Origin: Lachnospiraceae bacterium UBA7205
Lineage (GTDB): Bacteria; Bacillota; Clostridia; Lachnospirales; Lachnospiraceae
Direction: 5' to 3'
Assembly: GCA_002490665.1 (NCBI GenBank)
Contig: DKUL01000049.1
Span: forward strand, 31,193 to 95,192
DNA length: 64,000 nt
A model generated the notes under the pieces. The model searched no databases and was not told where the DNA came from. It worked only from the letters and a program-made list of their open reading frames with translations. Both the position numbers and the translations under genes were made by a program. Position 1 is the stretch's first letter. Every line of letters starts with the position of its first letter. This document shows positions 23,950 through 33,713 of the stretch, piece after piece.

Positions 23950-24668
23950 CACATAATACCACCTTTTATTTTCATATGCGATAAGACTCTTTTCTGAAAA
24001 TCCTCATACCGTCTTTTTGCCAGCATAATTTTTTCCCCGTTTTCTAACTGAACTTCGGTCTTATTAAATGCATCAACATAATTCAGGTTTACTAAAAAAC
24101 ATTTATGGCATCTGAAAAAGGATTTGTCTGATAATTTATCTTCCAAAACACCTATTTGTTCATACGCTTCCAATGTTCCCCCATTACAATGAATTATGGC
24201 AATCCTGCCAACGGACTCAATATATAAAATGTCTTTTAAAAACACTTTTTGGGTCTGGCGGTTTGCTGATATGATCAAAAAATCTGTATTGTCATCAATC
24301 TGTATTCTCTTTGTGGCTTTTTCCAAAACATTTTTCAGTTTATCAGTCTGTATCGGCTTTAGCAGATACTGAAAAGCTTCCACATCGAATGCGTCAAAAA
24401 CATATTCGCTTGCGGATGTAATAAAAATAATAAGGCTCATCCTGCCCTGCTTCCTCATTTCCTTCGCCAGCTCCATGCCGCTTATTTCAGGCATTTTAAT
24501 GTCAAGGAAAACAATATCAAAGCTTTCCCTGCTTTGTATCAGCTCCTGCGCGCCAAAGAATTTTTTTATGACAAAATCAGTGTCAGACTGTTTCAGTATC
24601 GTCTCAATCTGCCTTGCAATACCGGCACATTCTACCGGCATATCATCACAAACTGCTATGAGTAACAA
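23949..24668 (-). CDS. AgrA-like LytTR response regulator
   Basis: 239 residues. The receiver (about 1-118) has CDD at its first strand, acceptor Asp in IVFLDIKMPE, and Lys in YLLKPIQ. The LytTR domain (about 130-235) shows FFRCHKCFLVNLNYVDAF. The start is a TTG at 24668, seven bases after AGGGGGG and giving the usual family length; an upstream ATG in frame would add an unrelated extension. It forms an overlapping pair with the kinase. The preceding 24669-24900 region holds no gene. Confidence 0.87.
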   Translation of the reverse strand: MLLIAVCDDMPVECAGIARQIETILKQSDTDFVIKKFFGAQELIQSRESFDIVFLDIKMPEISGMELAKEMRKQGRMSLIIFITSASEYVFDAFDVEAFQYLLKPIQTDKLKNVLEKATKRIQIDDNTDFLIISANRQTQKVFLKDILYIESVGRIAIIHCNGGTLEAYEQIGVLEDKLSDKSFFRCHKCFLVNLNYVDAFNKTEVQLENGEKIMLAKRRYEDFQKRVLSHMKIKGGIM

Positions 24669-24907
24669 CTTCAGCCCCCCTTTTCCAATCCGGAGAGCCA
24701 TGGGAAATACGCCGCATGACTGTCCCTCGTGATTTATACTGGCGGTCGAAACGGCTGACCGCTTCGTATCATTTGAGTAAAGTGTGTTGTAACCGATTCC
24801 AGTATAACACTTTTTGTCAACGGAATAAAGCAAAGGATATAACAGGCGGATGATGAAAAAAAAGTAGTCGCGCAGCACAGTGAAAAACTTCAGGCAATTT
24901 CATAGCA

Positions 24908-24953
24908 CAAAAGGGCAGCCTATAGACCATCAAGGTCTGCGGCTGCCCTTTTT
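24908..24953. terminator. Terminator of the Mrp/Mbh-like operon
   Basis: AAAAGGGCAGCC pairs with GGCTGCCCTTTT, with an inner AGACC/GGTCT stem. T tracts occur on both strands. It lies about 35 bases beyond the stop of the last antiporter-like gene. Confidence 0.85.
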
Positions 24954-24988
24954 ATGCGCAGTCCCATGCATGGGATGCACGGTTCTTC

Positions 24989-27136
24989 CTAATTCACCAC
25001 CAAAAGATAAATCATCGTCAGCCCAAGCCCCACACAGAACATAAACAGTCCAAATGACAGGCTGCGCTCAATAATGCGGAAGTTCTCAAAGATATCCGTA
25101 CTCTTGATTGCGAGCTTATGCTCATAATGCTTCGGCTCGTACTCCTTTCTGGCAATCATGCAGTAAATCATACGAATCCGTTCCATGCTGCACCCGATGC
25201 GGTGCGTCACGCGGTTTCCCTCGGGCAGCTCATACGGCAGCGCCCTGTCACAGTAAACCGTCCTGCGCAGTAAAACCACAAGGGTATCCACAATGCTGTC
25301 CAGAATCCGCGAAATGATCCCCAGCACAAACGGAACCGCTGTATAAAAGACTGCCCGGTATAAATACTTTTCCATATTCATCCACGCAGGGAATACTTCC
25401 CGATATCCGTCCGCCTTCCTGCGAAGCATCCAGAGGCGCACCACCAGAACATAGACTGCCACGCCCACGGCGATGGAAATCACCGCGCCAGCCAGGCTCG
25501 TGGGCGAAAAATAGTGCACATCAACAGGCACATAATGCCATTGCTCCACCTCCGAGCGGACAAATCCATACGCCGCGACACGCTCCGCCGTCAGCCCCGG
25601 CAACAGTCCGATAAAGGGTATCGGCAGCGCGCACAGCGCTATGGCAGCCTTTGTAGAAAGCGAGGCATACTGCTTCTGTCCCTCATATTTTGCCTGGAGC
25701 GCGCTGTCAGCATTTTTCTCGACAAACAGCACCACAAAAAGCTTTGTCATATACGCGACCGTCAGCCCTCCTGAGAACAGGAACAGTCCCTCCACGGCTT
25801 TCATCAATCCCGAAAGCACCGCCCCATCCCCCAGAAGGCTTGTGTACTCCACAATGCTCTCGTGGAGAAGCGTCTTGCTGATATAACCGTTTAATACCGG
25901 AATACCGCCCACGCCTGCCGCCGCCAGCAGGAACGTCACAAGCAGAAACGGCTTTCCGCGCCCGAACCCGCGCACCTTGTTCAGCTCATAGCTTCCCACC
26001 CGTGCAAAGACAACGCCAGCCGTCATGAACAGCACCAGCTTCACCAGCGAATGGTTGACCATGTGGATAAACGTGCCGTTCACCGCCATGCCAAACACGC
26101 CGACAGCCTCCTCAAAATGCCCTGCGTCGCCATAAAATCCAGCCGCCATCTCAGCCAGAAGCACCTGCATGCCCACGCCTGTCAGCACAAACCCAATCTG
26201 CGACATGGACGAAAATGCAAGCGTCGTCTTGAAATTCGCGCTCATGACGCCGCGGATTCCGCCGACAACCATCGTAATCACGCCGATTGCCAGAAGGAAC
26301 ACGCCCCAGCTTCCCTGCAGCGGCAGCAACTCCAGAGACACCAGCATCAGCCCGAACACGCCCGTCTTGCTGAGAATCGCCGAAAGCAGCGCCGTTGCCG
26401 GGACAGGCGCCTGTGTGTAGGAATCCGGCAGCCATACATGCACCGGAAACGCACCCGCCTTTGCGCCAAACCCTGCAAACATGCAGACCGCCGCCACATA
26501 CATCCATGCAGGATTCTCGCCCAGGCTTATGAGGGCGACTGTCTCCCAGCACATTTCCCCGAAATAGAGCGTCCCAATCCTGCTGTACACGATAAAAAGC
26601 CCCATCAGAATCGCCATGCCGCCCGCTATCGCAATGCCAAGGTAGGTGCCAGCCGCATACGCGGACTCCTTCGTCTGCCTGTGCGCCACCCACATAAAGG
26701 ACGTGAAGGACATGATTTCAAAGAAAAAGAACAGCGTGAAAAAATCTGCCGCGTAAAAAATCCCCATCGTCGCGCCAAGCGTCATGAGATTAAAGAAATC
26801 ATACCGCACCACCTTCTCGTCATCCGCCATATATTCCTTAGAAAACAAGAATGTGACAAACCATGCAAGCGCGGTGAGCACGCCAAAGACACCCCGGAAG
26901 CCGGAATACATAAAATGAAGCCCGAGACCGCCCACACCCGCAAGCGTAACCATCCCAAACGGCGTGCCTGTCACATTTTCCAGCAGGGGAAGTGTCACTG
27001 CCACAGTCTCCACGGCGCTTACCAGAAGCATCGTGACAGCCGCAATGCCATTTTTCCCCTTCTGGTTCCGAAACAAAAGCCAGAACAGCACAGCCGCCGC
27101 AAACGGAAAGAGCACTGCAAAAACAATACCATTCAT
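24989..27136 (-). CDS. NuoL/MrpA-type proton-conducting subunit (fourth paralogue)
   Basis: 715 residues with about 16 transmembrane helices. The Proton_antipo_M core lies at about 105-420, with the conserved AKAGAFPVHVWLPDSY and a lysine-bearing LLSAILSKTG helix of the ion path. A C-terminal extension (about 520-715) has further helices and a soluble loop with CDRALPYELPEGNR, like the longer NuoL/HyfB group. It is the last of four antiporter-type subunits in the operon, 15 bases after the third. In Mrp and Mbh complexes such subunits move H+ or Na+ across the membrane. Which redox or ATP-independent partner drives it cannot be seen here. Confidence 0.87.
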   Translation of the reverse strand: MNGIVFAVLFPFAAAVLFWLLFRNQKGKNGIAAVTMLLVSAVETVAVTLPLLENVTGTPFGMVTLAGVGGLGLHFMYSGFRGVFGVLTALAWFVTFLFSKEYMADDEKVVRYDFFNLMTLGATMGIFYAADFFTLFFFFEIMSFTSFMWVAHRQTKESAYAAGTYLGIAIAGGMAILMGLFIVYSRIGTLYFGEMCWETVALISLGENPAWMYVAAVCMFAGFGAKAGAFPVHVWLPDSYTQAPVPATALLSAILSKTGVFGLMLVSLELLPLQGSWGVFLLAIGVITMVVGGIRGVMSANFKTTLAFSSMSQIGFVLTGVGMQVLLAEMAAGFYGDAGHFEEAVGVFGMAVNGTFIHMVNHSLVKLVLFMTAGVVFARVGSYELNKVRGFGRGKPFLLVTFLLAAAGVGGIPVLNGYISKTLLHESIVEYTSLLGDGAVLSGLMKAVEGLFLFSGGLTVAYMTKLFVVLFVEKNADSALQAKYEGQKQYASLSTKAAIALCALPIPFIGLLPGLTAERVAAYGFVRSEVEQWHYVPVDVHYFSPTSLAGAVISIAVGVAVYVLVVRLWMLRRKADGYREVFPAWMNMEKYLYRAVFYTAVPFVLGIISRILDSIVDTLVVLLRRTVYCDRALPYELPEGNRVTHRIGCSMERIRMIYCMIARKEYEPKHYEHKLAIKSTDIFENFRIIERSLSFGLFMFCVGLGLTMIYLLVVN

Positions 27137-27151
27137 CTCAATTCCCCCTTC

Positions 27152-28651
27152 CTATAACAAACCGCCAGCCACACTTGTAAAGAAATCAACAAGCGGCGCG
27201 CTGTACACACCAATCACAAACATCGCCCCCACGAACAGAAAGAGCGGCAGAAGCATCCGCCAGTCCGGGTCGTGAATGTCGTCATGCAGCTTCCCATAGT
27301 CGAACTGGTCTCCCGGAAAATATGCCCTTATCACAATACTAAGCATATAAATTGCCGTCAGAAGCGCGGAAACAAGCAGGCCGCCCACGCCGACAACCGC
27401 CAGCGGATTGCCGCTCTGGAATGCCGCCTTGGCAAGATGCCATTTTGACACAAACCCGCAAAGCCCCGGCACCCCCATCAGCGCAAGCGCCGAAACCGTA
27501 TATATGCCAAATATCTTCGGCATTTTTCTCGCCATGCCGTCAATCTCATGCACAAAATTCGCATGAGCCTGCGTAATCATCGCACCGGCACAGAAAAAAG
27601 AACAAATTTTCATCACGCCATGGAATACCATGTGGCACAGCGCCCCGACCAGCCCAAGCGGCGTCATAATCAGGACGCCAAACAGGATATAGGAAAGATT
27701 CGATATCGTCGAAAAGGCAAGCCGCCTTTTGATATGCGTCTCTTTCACCGCCATGCTGCACCCATATACAATCGTAAAGATGACAATGCACAACAGCAGA
27801 TACTGCGCCCACGTACCGCGCAGAAAATCAACGCCGAAGCTATAGTAAGTGAGCCGCATAATCGCAAACGCCCCCGACTTTACGACGGCAACCGCATGGA
27901 GCAGCGCTGTCACCGGAGTCGGCGCCACGCCTGCCTGCGGCAGCCACGAATTAAACGGGCAGACTGCCGCTTTCACGCCAAATCCCATAAACGCAAGCAC
28001 ATAGATGAACAGCAGCAGATTTTTCCGATTCTGCATTGCATTTGGCGTCAGTACCCCGCCAAAGATAAAGGAGAGGCTGTCCCCATACACAATCAGGAAA
28101 ATAAGCCCGATAAACGCGAATGCCGCGCCGCCAAGCGAATAGTAGAAATACTTCCGGCTCGCAAGCACTGCCTCATGCGTCAGCGTATTCATGACAAGCG
28201 GCACCGTCACAAGCGTCAGAAGCTCATAAAAGCAGTACATCGTCAGCATGTTTCCCGACATGGCAATTCCCAGCGTCACGCCGTATGTCGCCGTGTAGAA
28301 CAGATAAAAAATATTTTCATGCACACGCCCGTTGTGCTCATGTTCCATATACGGAAACGAATAAAGCGTCGCAAGCGGCCAGAGCGTCGCGACAAGCCCG
28401 CCAAACACAATGCCCATGCCGTCTATCTTCAGTGAGAAATTAAGCTTTGCACCCGCAAAATTGATAATCCGGATAATATCCGTAGGTCCCTGCGCCAGCA
28501 GGATATAGGTAAGCAGCGTATTGACAAGGACATATGCAAAAATAAAGCACTGCTTACTGCGCTTCTCCTTGAATTTTATCAGCTGCAGCAGCACGCCCCC
28601 CACAAAGGGAAGCAGTATCACAGTCAGCATTAAACCCAGTATCATGAACAA
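27152..28651 (-). CDS. MrpD/NuoN-type subunit (third paralogue)
   Basis: 499 residues, about 14 transmembrane helices. The core shows VKAAVCPFNSWLPQAG and the following lysine helix TALLHAVAVVKSGAFAI, as in MrpD, MbhH and NuoM/N. The N-terminal MFMILGLMLTVILLPF is a membrane helix. It lies ten bases from the second paralogue and fifteen from the fourth, with strong ribosome sites between. It is likely one of several ion-translocating modules in a stacked membrane complex. Confidence 0.88.
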   Translation of the reverse strand: MFMILGLMLTVILLPFVGGVLLQLIKFKEKRSKQCFIFAYVLVNTLLTYILLAQGPTDIIRIINFAGAKLNFSLKIDGMGIVFGGLVATLWPLATLYSFPYMEHEHNGRVHENIFYLFYTATYGVTLGIAMSGNMLTMYCFYELLTLVTVPLVMNTLTHEAVLASRKYFYYSLGGAAFAFIGLIFLIVYGDSLSFIFGGVLTPNAMQNRKNLLLFIYVLAFMGFGVKAAVCPFNSWLPQAGVAPTPVTALLHAVAVVKSGAFAIMRLTYYSFGVDFLRGTWAQYLLLCIVIFTIVYGCSMAVKETHIKRRLAFSTISNLSYILFGVLIMTPLGLVGALCHMVFHGVMKICSFFCAGAMITQAHANFVHEIDGMARKMPKIFGIYTVSALALMGVPGLCGFVSKWHLAKAAFQSGNPLAVVGVGGLLVSALLTAIYMLSIVIRAYFPGDQFDYGKLHDDIHDPDWRMLLPLFLFVGAMFVIGVYSAPLVDFFTSVAGGLL

Positions 28652-28661
28652 TCGCCCCCCT

Positions 28662-30206
28662 TTATTTCAGTACGACAGCAATGTCGCCCACAAATTCCAT
28701 CAACGGTGCCGGAAACACGCCAAGCAGCAGCGTTGCAGCCGCAAGCACCACAACCGGAACCAGCATAAACGGTGCAGGCTCCCTGTACTTGTCATGCTCC
28801 TTTTCATCCAGCGGCGCCTTCAGAAAGCCGTTGACGGCAAGCGGAAGCAGATAGCCTGCTGTCAGAAGCGCCGAAACCAGAAGCGCCACGGGACCAATCC
28901 ACGAAAGCCCCGCAATGCCGCTCTCAAGGCAGCCCGTAGCCAGATACCATTTGCTGATGACACCGCTTGTCGGCGGAATGCCAATCAGCCCGAGGGAGCA
29001 AATCGTATAGCTCCAGAACAGGATGGGCATCTTTTTGCCAAGCCCTGCAAATTCCTTCACCTTCACCCTGCCCGTACTGAATATCAGCGCGCCGGCAAAC
29101 AGGAACAGCCCGCTCTTAATCAGGGCGTGAAACACCACATGCAGCAGGCTTCCGGTAAATGCGGCCGCATTCATCATGGAAAGCCCAAGCAAAATATACG
29201 AAAGGTTCGACACGGTCGAGTACGCAAGCCTTTTTTTCAATATCTTTTCCTTAAAGGCAAGGGACGAGCCCATCAAAAGCGTAATTACCGCAAGAATGCC
29301 CCACACGGTCTGCACCCATGTCCCGCGCAGGAAATCAGCGCCCACGCAGTAATATACCGTCCGGATAATCGCAAGGATTCCCCCCTTCACGATAATGCCC
29401 GACAGGAACGCCGATGCGGGCGCGGGCGCGACAGGGTGCGCCGTCGGAAGCCACGCGTGGAGCGGAAAGCACCCTGCCTTCACGCCAAAACCGACAAGCA
29501 TCAGAAATACCGCCACCAGGCAAAGGGTCGTATTTCCCGACTCCACGACAGCCGCCATATCCAGCGAACCGCCCGGCACAAAGCCCATCATGTGTGCCGT
29601 TTCATAATAATACGTACCGCCAAGCGCATCCCCCGGATTTTCAAAAACAATGGCATACCGGTACAGGAAATAAATCCCAAACAACGCCATATACGCGCCG
29701 CAGAACGAGTAAAACAAATATTTCAGGGCTGCCATGACAGCCTCTTTTGAACCGCTGTGGATGACAAGCGGCATGGAAGCCAGCGTCATGAACTCATAGA
29801 ACAGATACAGCGTGACCAGATTTCCCGCAAAGCAGAGCCCCATCAGCACGCCGAACGTAATCAGGTAAAAACTGTAATACCGCTTTTCATTTTTCTCATG
29901 CGACATATATACAAAGGAAAAAAATCCCGCAAGCAGAAACACCACAACGACAAGCCCTGCAAAAAGCCTGCCAAGGTCATCAACCGCAAAATACACCGGT
30001 ATGTCATCCACAAGCCGGAACAGTACCAGCCTGTCCCCCGCCGCGCCGCTTATCACATACACGGCAAGCGCCGCGGACACGACAAATGACACGCCTGTCA
30101 CATTTAAGAGACCCTGCCTGTCCCGAAACACACCCTCGTGCAAAAACAGCAGCGCGAATCCAACGATGACAGGAAGGACAACCGGCAATAAAATCATGTA
30201 ATTCAT
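28662..30206 (-). CDS. MrpD/NuoM-type subunit (second paralogue)
   Basis: 514 residues, about 14 transmembrane helices. The core is marked by VKAGCFPLHAWLPTAHP, GIIVKGGILAIIR and the half-helix region FHALIKSGLFLFAGA, all typical of MrpD/NuoM. Glu and Lys residues of the ion channel appear kept (YLFYEFMTLASMPL in helix 5). It is 15 bases from the first paralogue. The paralogues differ strongly in sequence, so they are old duplications rather than a recent array. Confidence 0.88.
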   Translation of the reverse strand: MNYMILLPVVLPVIVGFALLFLHEGVFRDRQGLLNVTGVSFVVSAALAVYVISGAAGDRLVLFRLVDDIPVYFAVDDLGRLFAGLVVVVFLLAGFFSFVYMSHEKNEKRYYSFYLITFGVLMGLCFAGNLVTLYLFYEFMTLASMPLVIHSGSKEAVMAALKYLFYSFCGAYMALFGIYFLYRYAIVFENPGDALGGTYYYETAHMMGFVPGGSLDMAAVVESGNTTLCLVAVFLMLVGFGVKAGCFPLHAWLPTAHPVAPAPASAFLSGIIVKGGILAIIRTVYYCVGADFLRGTWVQTVWGILAVITLLMGSSLAFKEKILKKRLAYSTVSNLSYILLGLSMMNAAAFTGSLLHVVFHALIKSGLFLFAGALIFSTGRVKVKEFAGLGKKMPILFWSYTICSLGLIGIPPTSGVISKWYLATGCLESGIAGLSWIGPVALLVSALLTAGYLLPLAVNGFLKAPLDEKEHDKYREPAPFMLVPVVVLAAATLLLGVFPAPLMEFVGDIAVVLK

Positions 30207-30221
30207 CTCACTCCCCCATTC

Positions 30222-31739
30222 CTAACCAAACATGTTAATCCCGCTTATAATCCAGTCCGCAATCGGCTGTGAGCAGCAGCCGAGCAGCACATTCAGCGCA
30301 ATCATCAGTATCAGGGTAAAATTGTACAGGGGATGCTCCCTGAAGCTGACAATCGCCGCCTCGCCCGCTTCCGTCTTCTTCACTTTCCTGCTCTTGGGCG
30401 TATAAAGACGTATGACCGTCTTCATAAAGTAAATCGCGTTGAGCACCGTACTGATTGCCAGACAGATTAACGTGGGCAGCATCTTGGACAGGCTGTTCTG
30501 CACTGCCGCCTCCGCAAAAAGCATCTTGCTGATAAATCCCGAGAACAGCGGAATGCCGACCATCGAGCATGCCCCCATCGTAAAGGCAATTCCCGCCATC
30601 GGGTTGCGGTATCCGCTGCCCGTCAGATCCTCAAAACGCTTGCTGCCCCCCGATGCGTCCGTAAGCCCCGCCGCCGCGACAAACAGCAGCGACTTCGTGG
30701 ATGCGTGCGACAAAACATGGAAAATACTTGCCACAATGCCAAACGTCGTTCCAAGCCCAAGCCCCATATAAATGTAGCCAATCTGCGCCACTGATGAAAA
30801 GGCAACCATGCGCCGGATGTCGTTTTCCATAATCGCGTTGACCGAGCCCATAATCATGCCCAGAAGCCCGAACACAAACAAAATATTGACTATTTTCGTG
30901 TCCACGATAATGTCAAAGCCAACCACGCGGAAGAAAATCTTAATCAGCAGAAAAATATATCCCTTTGAGACAAGGCTCGACAATATCGCCGCGCTGGATA
31001 CAGTCGAATACCCATACGCATCCGGCAGCCATGTGTGGAACGGATAGAGCGCACTCTTGATGGCAAGCCCGACACATATCATCCCAATCGACGCCACAAG
31101 GGGGATGACGTAAGTCCCCTGCGCGTACACATAGGCAATGCTCTCCTTGATATTGCTCATCAAAAGATGCCCCGTAATGTCATACAGGACGCAGAGACCC
31201 ATCAGCAAAAGACCCGAGCCGAGCGAGCTCATAATCATGTAGCGCGTCGCCGCCTCTATCGTGCGCCCGCTCTGGCGGATCATAATCAGTCCGCACGCGC
31301 TGATGGTATTGATTTCCACAAAAACATACGCCGTAAAAAGGTCGTTCGTGTAAATCAGCGCCAGCAGGGAGCTGAGCAGGAGGTTTATCATGATATAATA
31401 CAAATTTACCTTCGTTTCCTCGATTTCCGTGTCAATATGTTCCTCGCCGCCCTTCATCGAAAGCAGCATGACAATGCAGAAAAACAGCGCCATGCCCGCC
31501 TCGAGCACGCCGGCACGGATTTCGTTGCCCCACGGAGCGGGAAAATGACCCATCATAAACGTGTACGACTCTCCCACGCCAAGCATGTAGACAAAAAGAA
31601 CCGCAGACATCGCAGTGACCGCAAGAAGGACAAACGTATTCCAGAGCCGTGCCACCTTCCTGTTCATAATCGAAGTCAGCACGCCGGATCCCAGCGACAG
31701 CAGAATGCTGAAAAACGGAAAATTGCGTATAAACTCCAT
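30222..31739 (-). CDS. MrpD/MbhH-type subunit (first paralogue)
   Basis: 505 residues, about 14 transmembrane helices. It carries AIKSALYPFHTWLPDAYGYS, SLVSKGYIFLLIK and HVLSHASTKSLLFVAAA, and helix 5 with AYVFVEINTIS (channel Glu). Because it directly follows the MrpC-like gene (one base gap), it occupies the place of MrpD in Mrp operons and MbhH in Mbh operons. Na+ or H+ exchange is the inferred role. Confidence 0.89.
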   Translation of the reverse strand: MEFIRNFPFFSILLSLGSGVLTSIMNRKVARLWNTFVLLAVTAMSAVLFVYMLGVGESYTFMMGHFPAPWGNEIRAGVLEAGMALFFCIVMLLSMKGGEEHIDTEIEETKVNLYYIMINLLLSSLLALIYTNDLFTAYVFVEINTISACGLIMIRQSGRTIEAATRYMIMSSLGSGLLLMGLCVLYDITGHLLMSNIKESIAYVYAQGTYVIPLVASIGMICVGLAIKSALYPFHTWLPDAYGYSTVSSAAILSSLVSKGYIFLLIKIFFRVVGFDIIVDTKIVNILFVFGLLGMIMGSVNAIMENDIRRMVAFSSVAQIGYIYMGLGLGTTFGIVASIFHVLSHASTKSLLFVAAAGLTDASGGSKRFEDLTGSGYRNPMAGIAFTMGACSMVGIPLFSGFISKMLFAEAAVQNSLSKMLPTLICLAISTVLNAIYFMKTVIRLYTPKSRKVKKTEAGEAAIVSFREHPLYNFTLILMIALNVLLGCCSQPIADWIISGINMFG

Positions 31740-31740
31740 T

Positions 31741-32115
31741 CTACTGATCCTCCTTTTTCAGCATGGTCGAAATTTCATCCATATCCAGCGTATGGTATCT
31801 GCGATACAGCCGGATGGTAAGGGAAAGCATCAGCGCGGTGACCGACACCGACACCACGATACCCGTCAGCACCAGGCCGCTTGGCACCGGATTGATGTAC
31901 GCCTCCACACTCGTCACATTGTCCACGACAATCGGCGCAACCCTGCCCGCGATATAACCCTTTTCCGCAAGGAACAGGTATGTCGCCGTGTCCATGATGT
32001 TGAGCCCGATAATTTTCTTGATTAAATTTTTCTGCAGCAAAAGGTTGGAAAAACCGATGCCGAACAGAATCATGGCAACAGCCTCCCCATAGTTTGCCAG
32101 TAAATTTCCACCCAT
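31741..32115 (-). CDS. MrpC/NuoK-like subunit
   Basis: 124 residues with three transmembrane helices, including GIGFSNLLLQKNLIKKIIGLN and VNPVP-type loop INPVPSGLVLTGIVVSVSVTALMLSL, the family hallmark. The start MGGNLLANYG follows AAAGGAGG; the frame extends upstream but would overlap the previous gene. It is the small NuoK-like subunit that packs beside MrpD. It is one base after the MrpB-like gene. Confidence 0.9.
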   Translation of the reverse strand: MGGNLLANYGEAVAMILFGIGFSNLLLQKNLIKKIIGLNIMDTATYLFLAEKGYIAGRVAPIVVDNVTSVEAYINPVPSGLVLTGIVVSVSVTALMLSLTIRLYRRYHTLDMDEISTMLKKEDQ

Positions 32116-32116
32116 A

Positions 32117-33079
32117 CTAGAAACCTCCTTTTCGGAACATGGCATAAAACGCATACATTGTACATGCAACGACCATGCCCACGCAGATATTTAACGGAAG
32201 AATCAGCCCCGAGCTCAGGATGTCCCCCGGCGTTCCAAGGGGGATTCCCGTCTCAAGATGATGCGCGCCGCAGTAGAAGGAATATGTCTTCGCAAGACAG
32301 TAAAACAACAGCGCCACAAAGCAAATCCACTTGTATGTTTTCTGCGTAAAAAACCGTTCAATCTTTTTAAAGCCAAACGCATTGACGTACAGAATCAGTC
32401 CCGAGCCGATAATCGCGCCGCCCGAAAAGCCGCCGCCCGGTGACAGGTGCCCGTTTAATATGACATAAATGCCAAAAATGATAATCATCGGGACGAGGAA
32501 AAATGCCACTTTCTGTAGAATAATGTCATTTTTCGGCTCATAGAGGCGGTCATTTTCCTCCTCCTCCTTTTTCTTTGACCTGCTGTCAACGCGCAGAAGA
32601 ATCAATACCGTACACGTCGCGATAAACAGGACGTTGGACTCCCCGAGCGTATCAAACGCACGGTAATCCAAAATCATTCCCGTCACGATGTTGACCGCGC
32701 CCGTGTCCTTCATCGCATCCTCAATGTACTTGGTTGCCACCTCGTTGTTGTCAGGATTCGCCGCATTCCCGACCGGCGGGAGATACGATACCATATACAG
32801 CAGGATTCCGATTAACGTAAACACAAAGAGCACCGAAATCACTTTATAGAACTTCGAGAACATCATCAGCTTCCTGTTGTGCTCAATGTCATAAATATTC
32901 CTCTGTAAAATTGCCTCGTCGTGGATGCGCTTTTTCTGTGTGTTGACATCCTCCTCAAAGGGCTTCTGGGGTCTAAGCTCCACCCTCCCGATATAAGGGT
33001 CCTTGTCACCGCGGTACCAGCGTTTTACCTTAAACGCCTTGGTCTTTCGGTATTCCTGCTCCGATAACAGACGGCTCAT
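32117..33079 (-). CDS. Fused MbhE-like plus MrpB-like subunit
   Basis: 320 residues. A basic cytoplasmic N-terminus (1-75) is unusual. A helix (about 76-97) and the segment ILDYRAFDTLGESNVLFIA (about 135-155) match MbhE, the C-terminal piece of MrpA. After a charged loop (RSKKKEEEEND) comes an MrpB domain (about 188-318) with LNGHLSPGGGFSGGAI and SSGLILPLNICVGMVV. So two subunits that are separate in archaeal Mbh operons are joined. Overlaps the previous gene by four bases (ATGA). Confidence 0.88.
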   Translation of the reverse strand: MSRLLSEQEYRKTKAFKVKRWYRGDKDPYIGRVELRPQKPFEEDVNTQKKRIHDEAILQRNIYDIEHNRKLMMFSKFYKVISVLFVFTLIGILLYMVSYLPPVGNAANPDNNEVATKYIEDAMKDTGAVNIVTGMILDYRAFDTLGESNVLFIATCTVLILLRVDSRSKKKEEEENDRLYEPKNDIILQKVAFFLVPMIIIFGIYVILNGHLSPGGGFSGGAIIGSGLILYVNAFGFKKIERFFTQKTYKWICFVALLFYCLAKTYSFYCGAHHLETGIPLGTPGDILSSGLILPLNICVGMVVACTMYAFYAMFRKGGF

Positions 33080-33375
33080 TTTGCTCCCCCCTTCCTGTCG
33101 TGCCTGTGATGGCCTGCTTTTTCTTCATCATGCTCGACCGCGACGATTGCGTGAATCTTCTTGAGCGTCACGAAAAACAGAATACTCGTAATACCCGCGC
33201 CCACCGCCGCCTCCGTGATGGCAAGGTCAGGCGATTCCAGAAGAATCCAGATGATGGACATTATCAGGCTGTAAGACATAAATATAATAATGGAATTCAG
33301 CAGGTTTTTGGAAAAGCTGACGGAAATCGCGCACACAATTAAAAATATAAACAGCACAACCTGAAAGACTTTCAT
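33076..33375 (-). CDS. MbhD-like subunit (DUF4040)
   Basis: 99 residues, three transmembrane helices. The motif LLESPDLAITEAAVGAGITSILFFVTL is the DUF4040/MbhD signature, equivalent to part of the MrpA C-terminus; the carboxylates in it are thought to line an ion path. A His/Glu-rich cytoplasmic tail (EHDEEKAGHHRHDRK) ends the protein. Overlaps both neighbours by four bases. Confidence 0.88.
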   Translation of the reverse strand: MKVFQVVLFIFLIVCAISVSFSKNLLNSIIIFMSYSLIMSIIWILLESPDLAITEAAVGAGITSILFFVTLKKIHAIVAVEHDEEKAGHHRHDRKGGAK

Positions 33376-33713
33376 ACCCTATCCTCCTTCTTCTGTATTT
33401 CGACATTCTTGTCCAGTTCTTCGTTCGTCGCCACCTCAAAGCGCGCCAGCATGTGGGAAGCCACCGGGGAGGCAAACCACAAAAATACAATGACAAGCAG
33501 CATCTTTAATGAAGTAAAATTAAATCCGGACAGTATCATCAGCCCAATCATGGACAGCGCTATCCCAAGCGTATCGCCCATCGCCGCAGCATGCATCCTG
33601 TTGAGGACATAGCTGAACTTAAACACGCCAAACAACTCGATTGAAAACACGGTCAGCCCGCAGAGCAGCATACTGATTCCCACAAGAAACCTAATCCACT
33701 GTAGTGCTATCAT
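33372..33713 (-). CDS. MrpG/MnhG-like subunit
   Basis: 113 residues, three transmembrane helices. The signature RMHAAAMGDTLGIALSMIG is typical of MnhG/MrpG (PhaG). Start MIALQW is chosen for its AAGGAGGGG ribosome site, although it overlaps the MrpF-like gene by 23 bases. The C-terminal tail is charged. It stabilises Mrp complexes in characterised systems. Confidence 0.9.
   Translation of the reverse strand: MIALQWIRFLVGISMLLCGLTVFSIELFGVFKFSYVLNRMHAAAMGDTLGIALSMIGLMILSGFNFTSLKMLLVIVFLWFASPVASHMLARFEVATNEELDKNVEIQKKEDRV

Noticed and set aside
26051..27157. Plus-strand frame of about 370 codons
   Set aside because: Opposite the NuoL-like gene; a His/Arg/Lys/Gln-rich product is what antisense of membrane helices gives.
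28521..29750. Plus-strand frame of about 410 codons
   Set aside because: Opposite two MrpD-like genes, with the same antisense composition.
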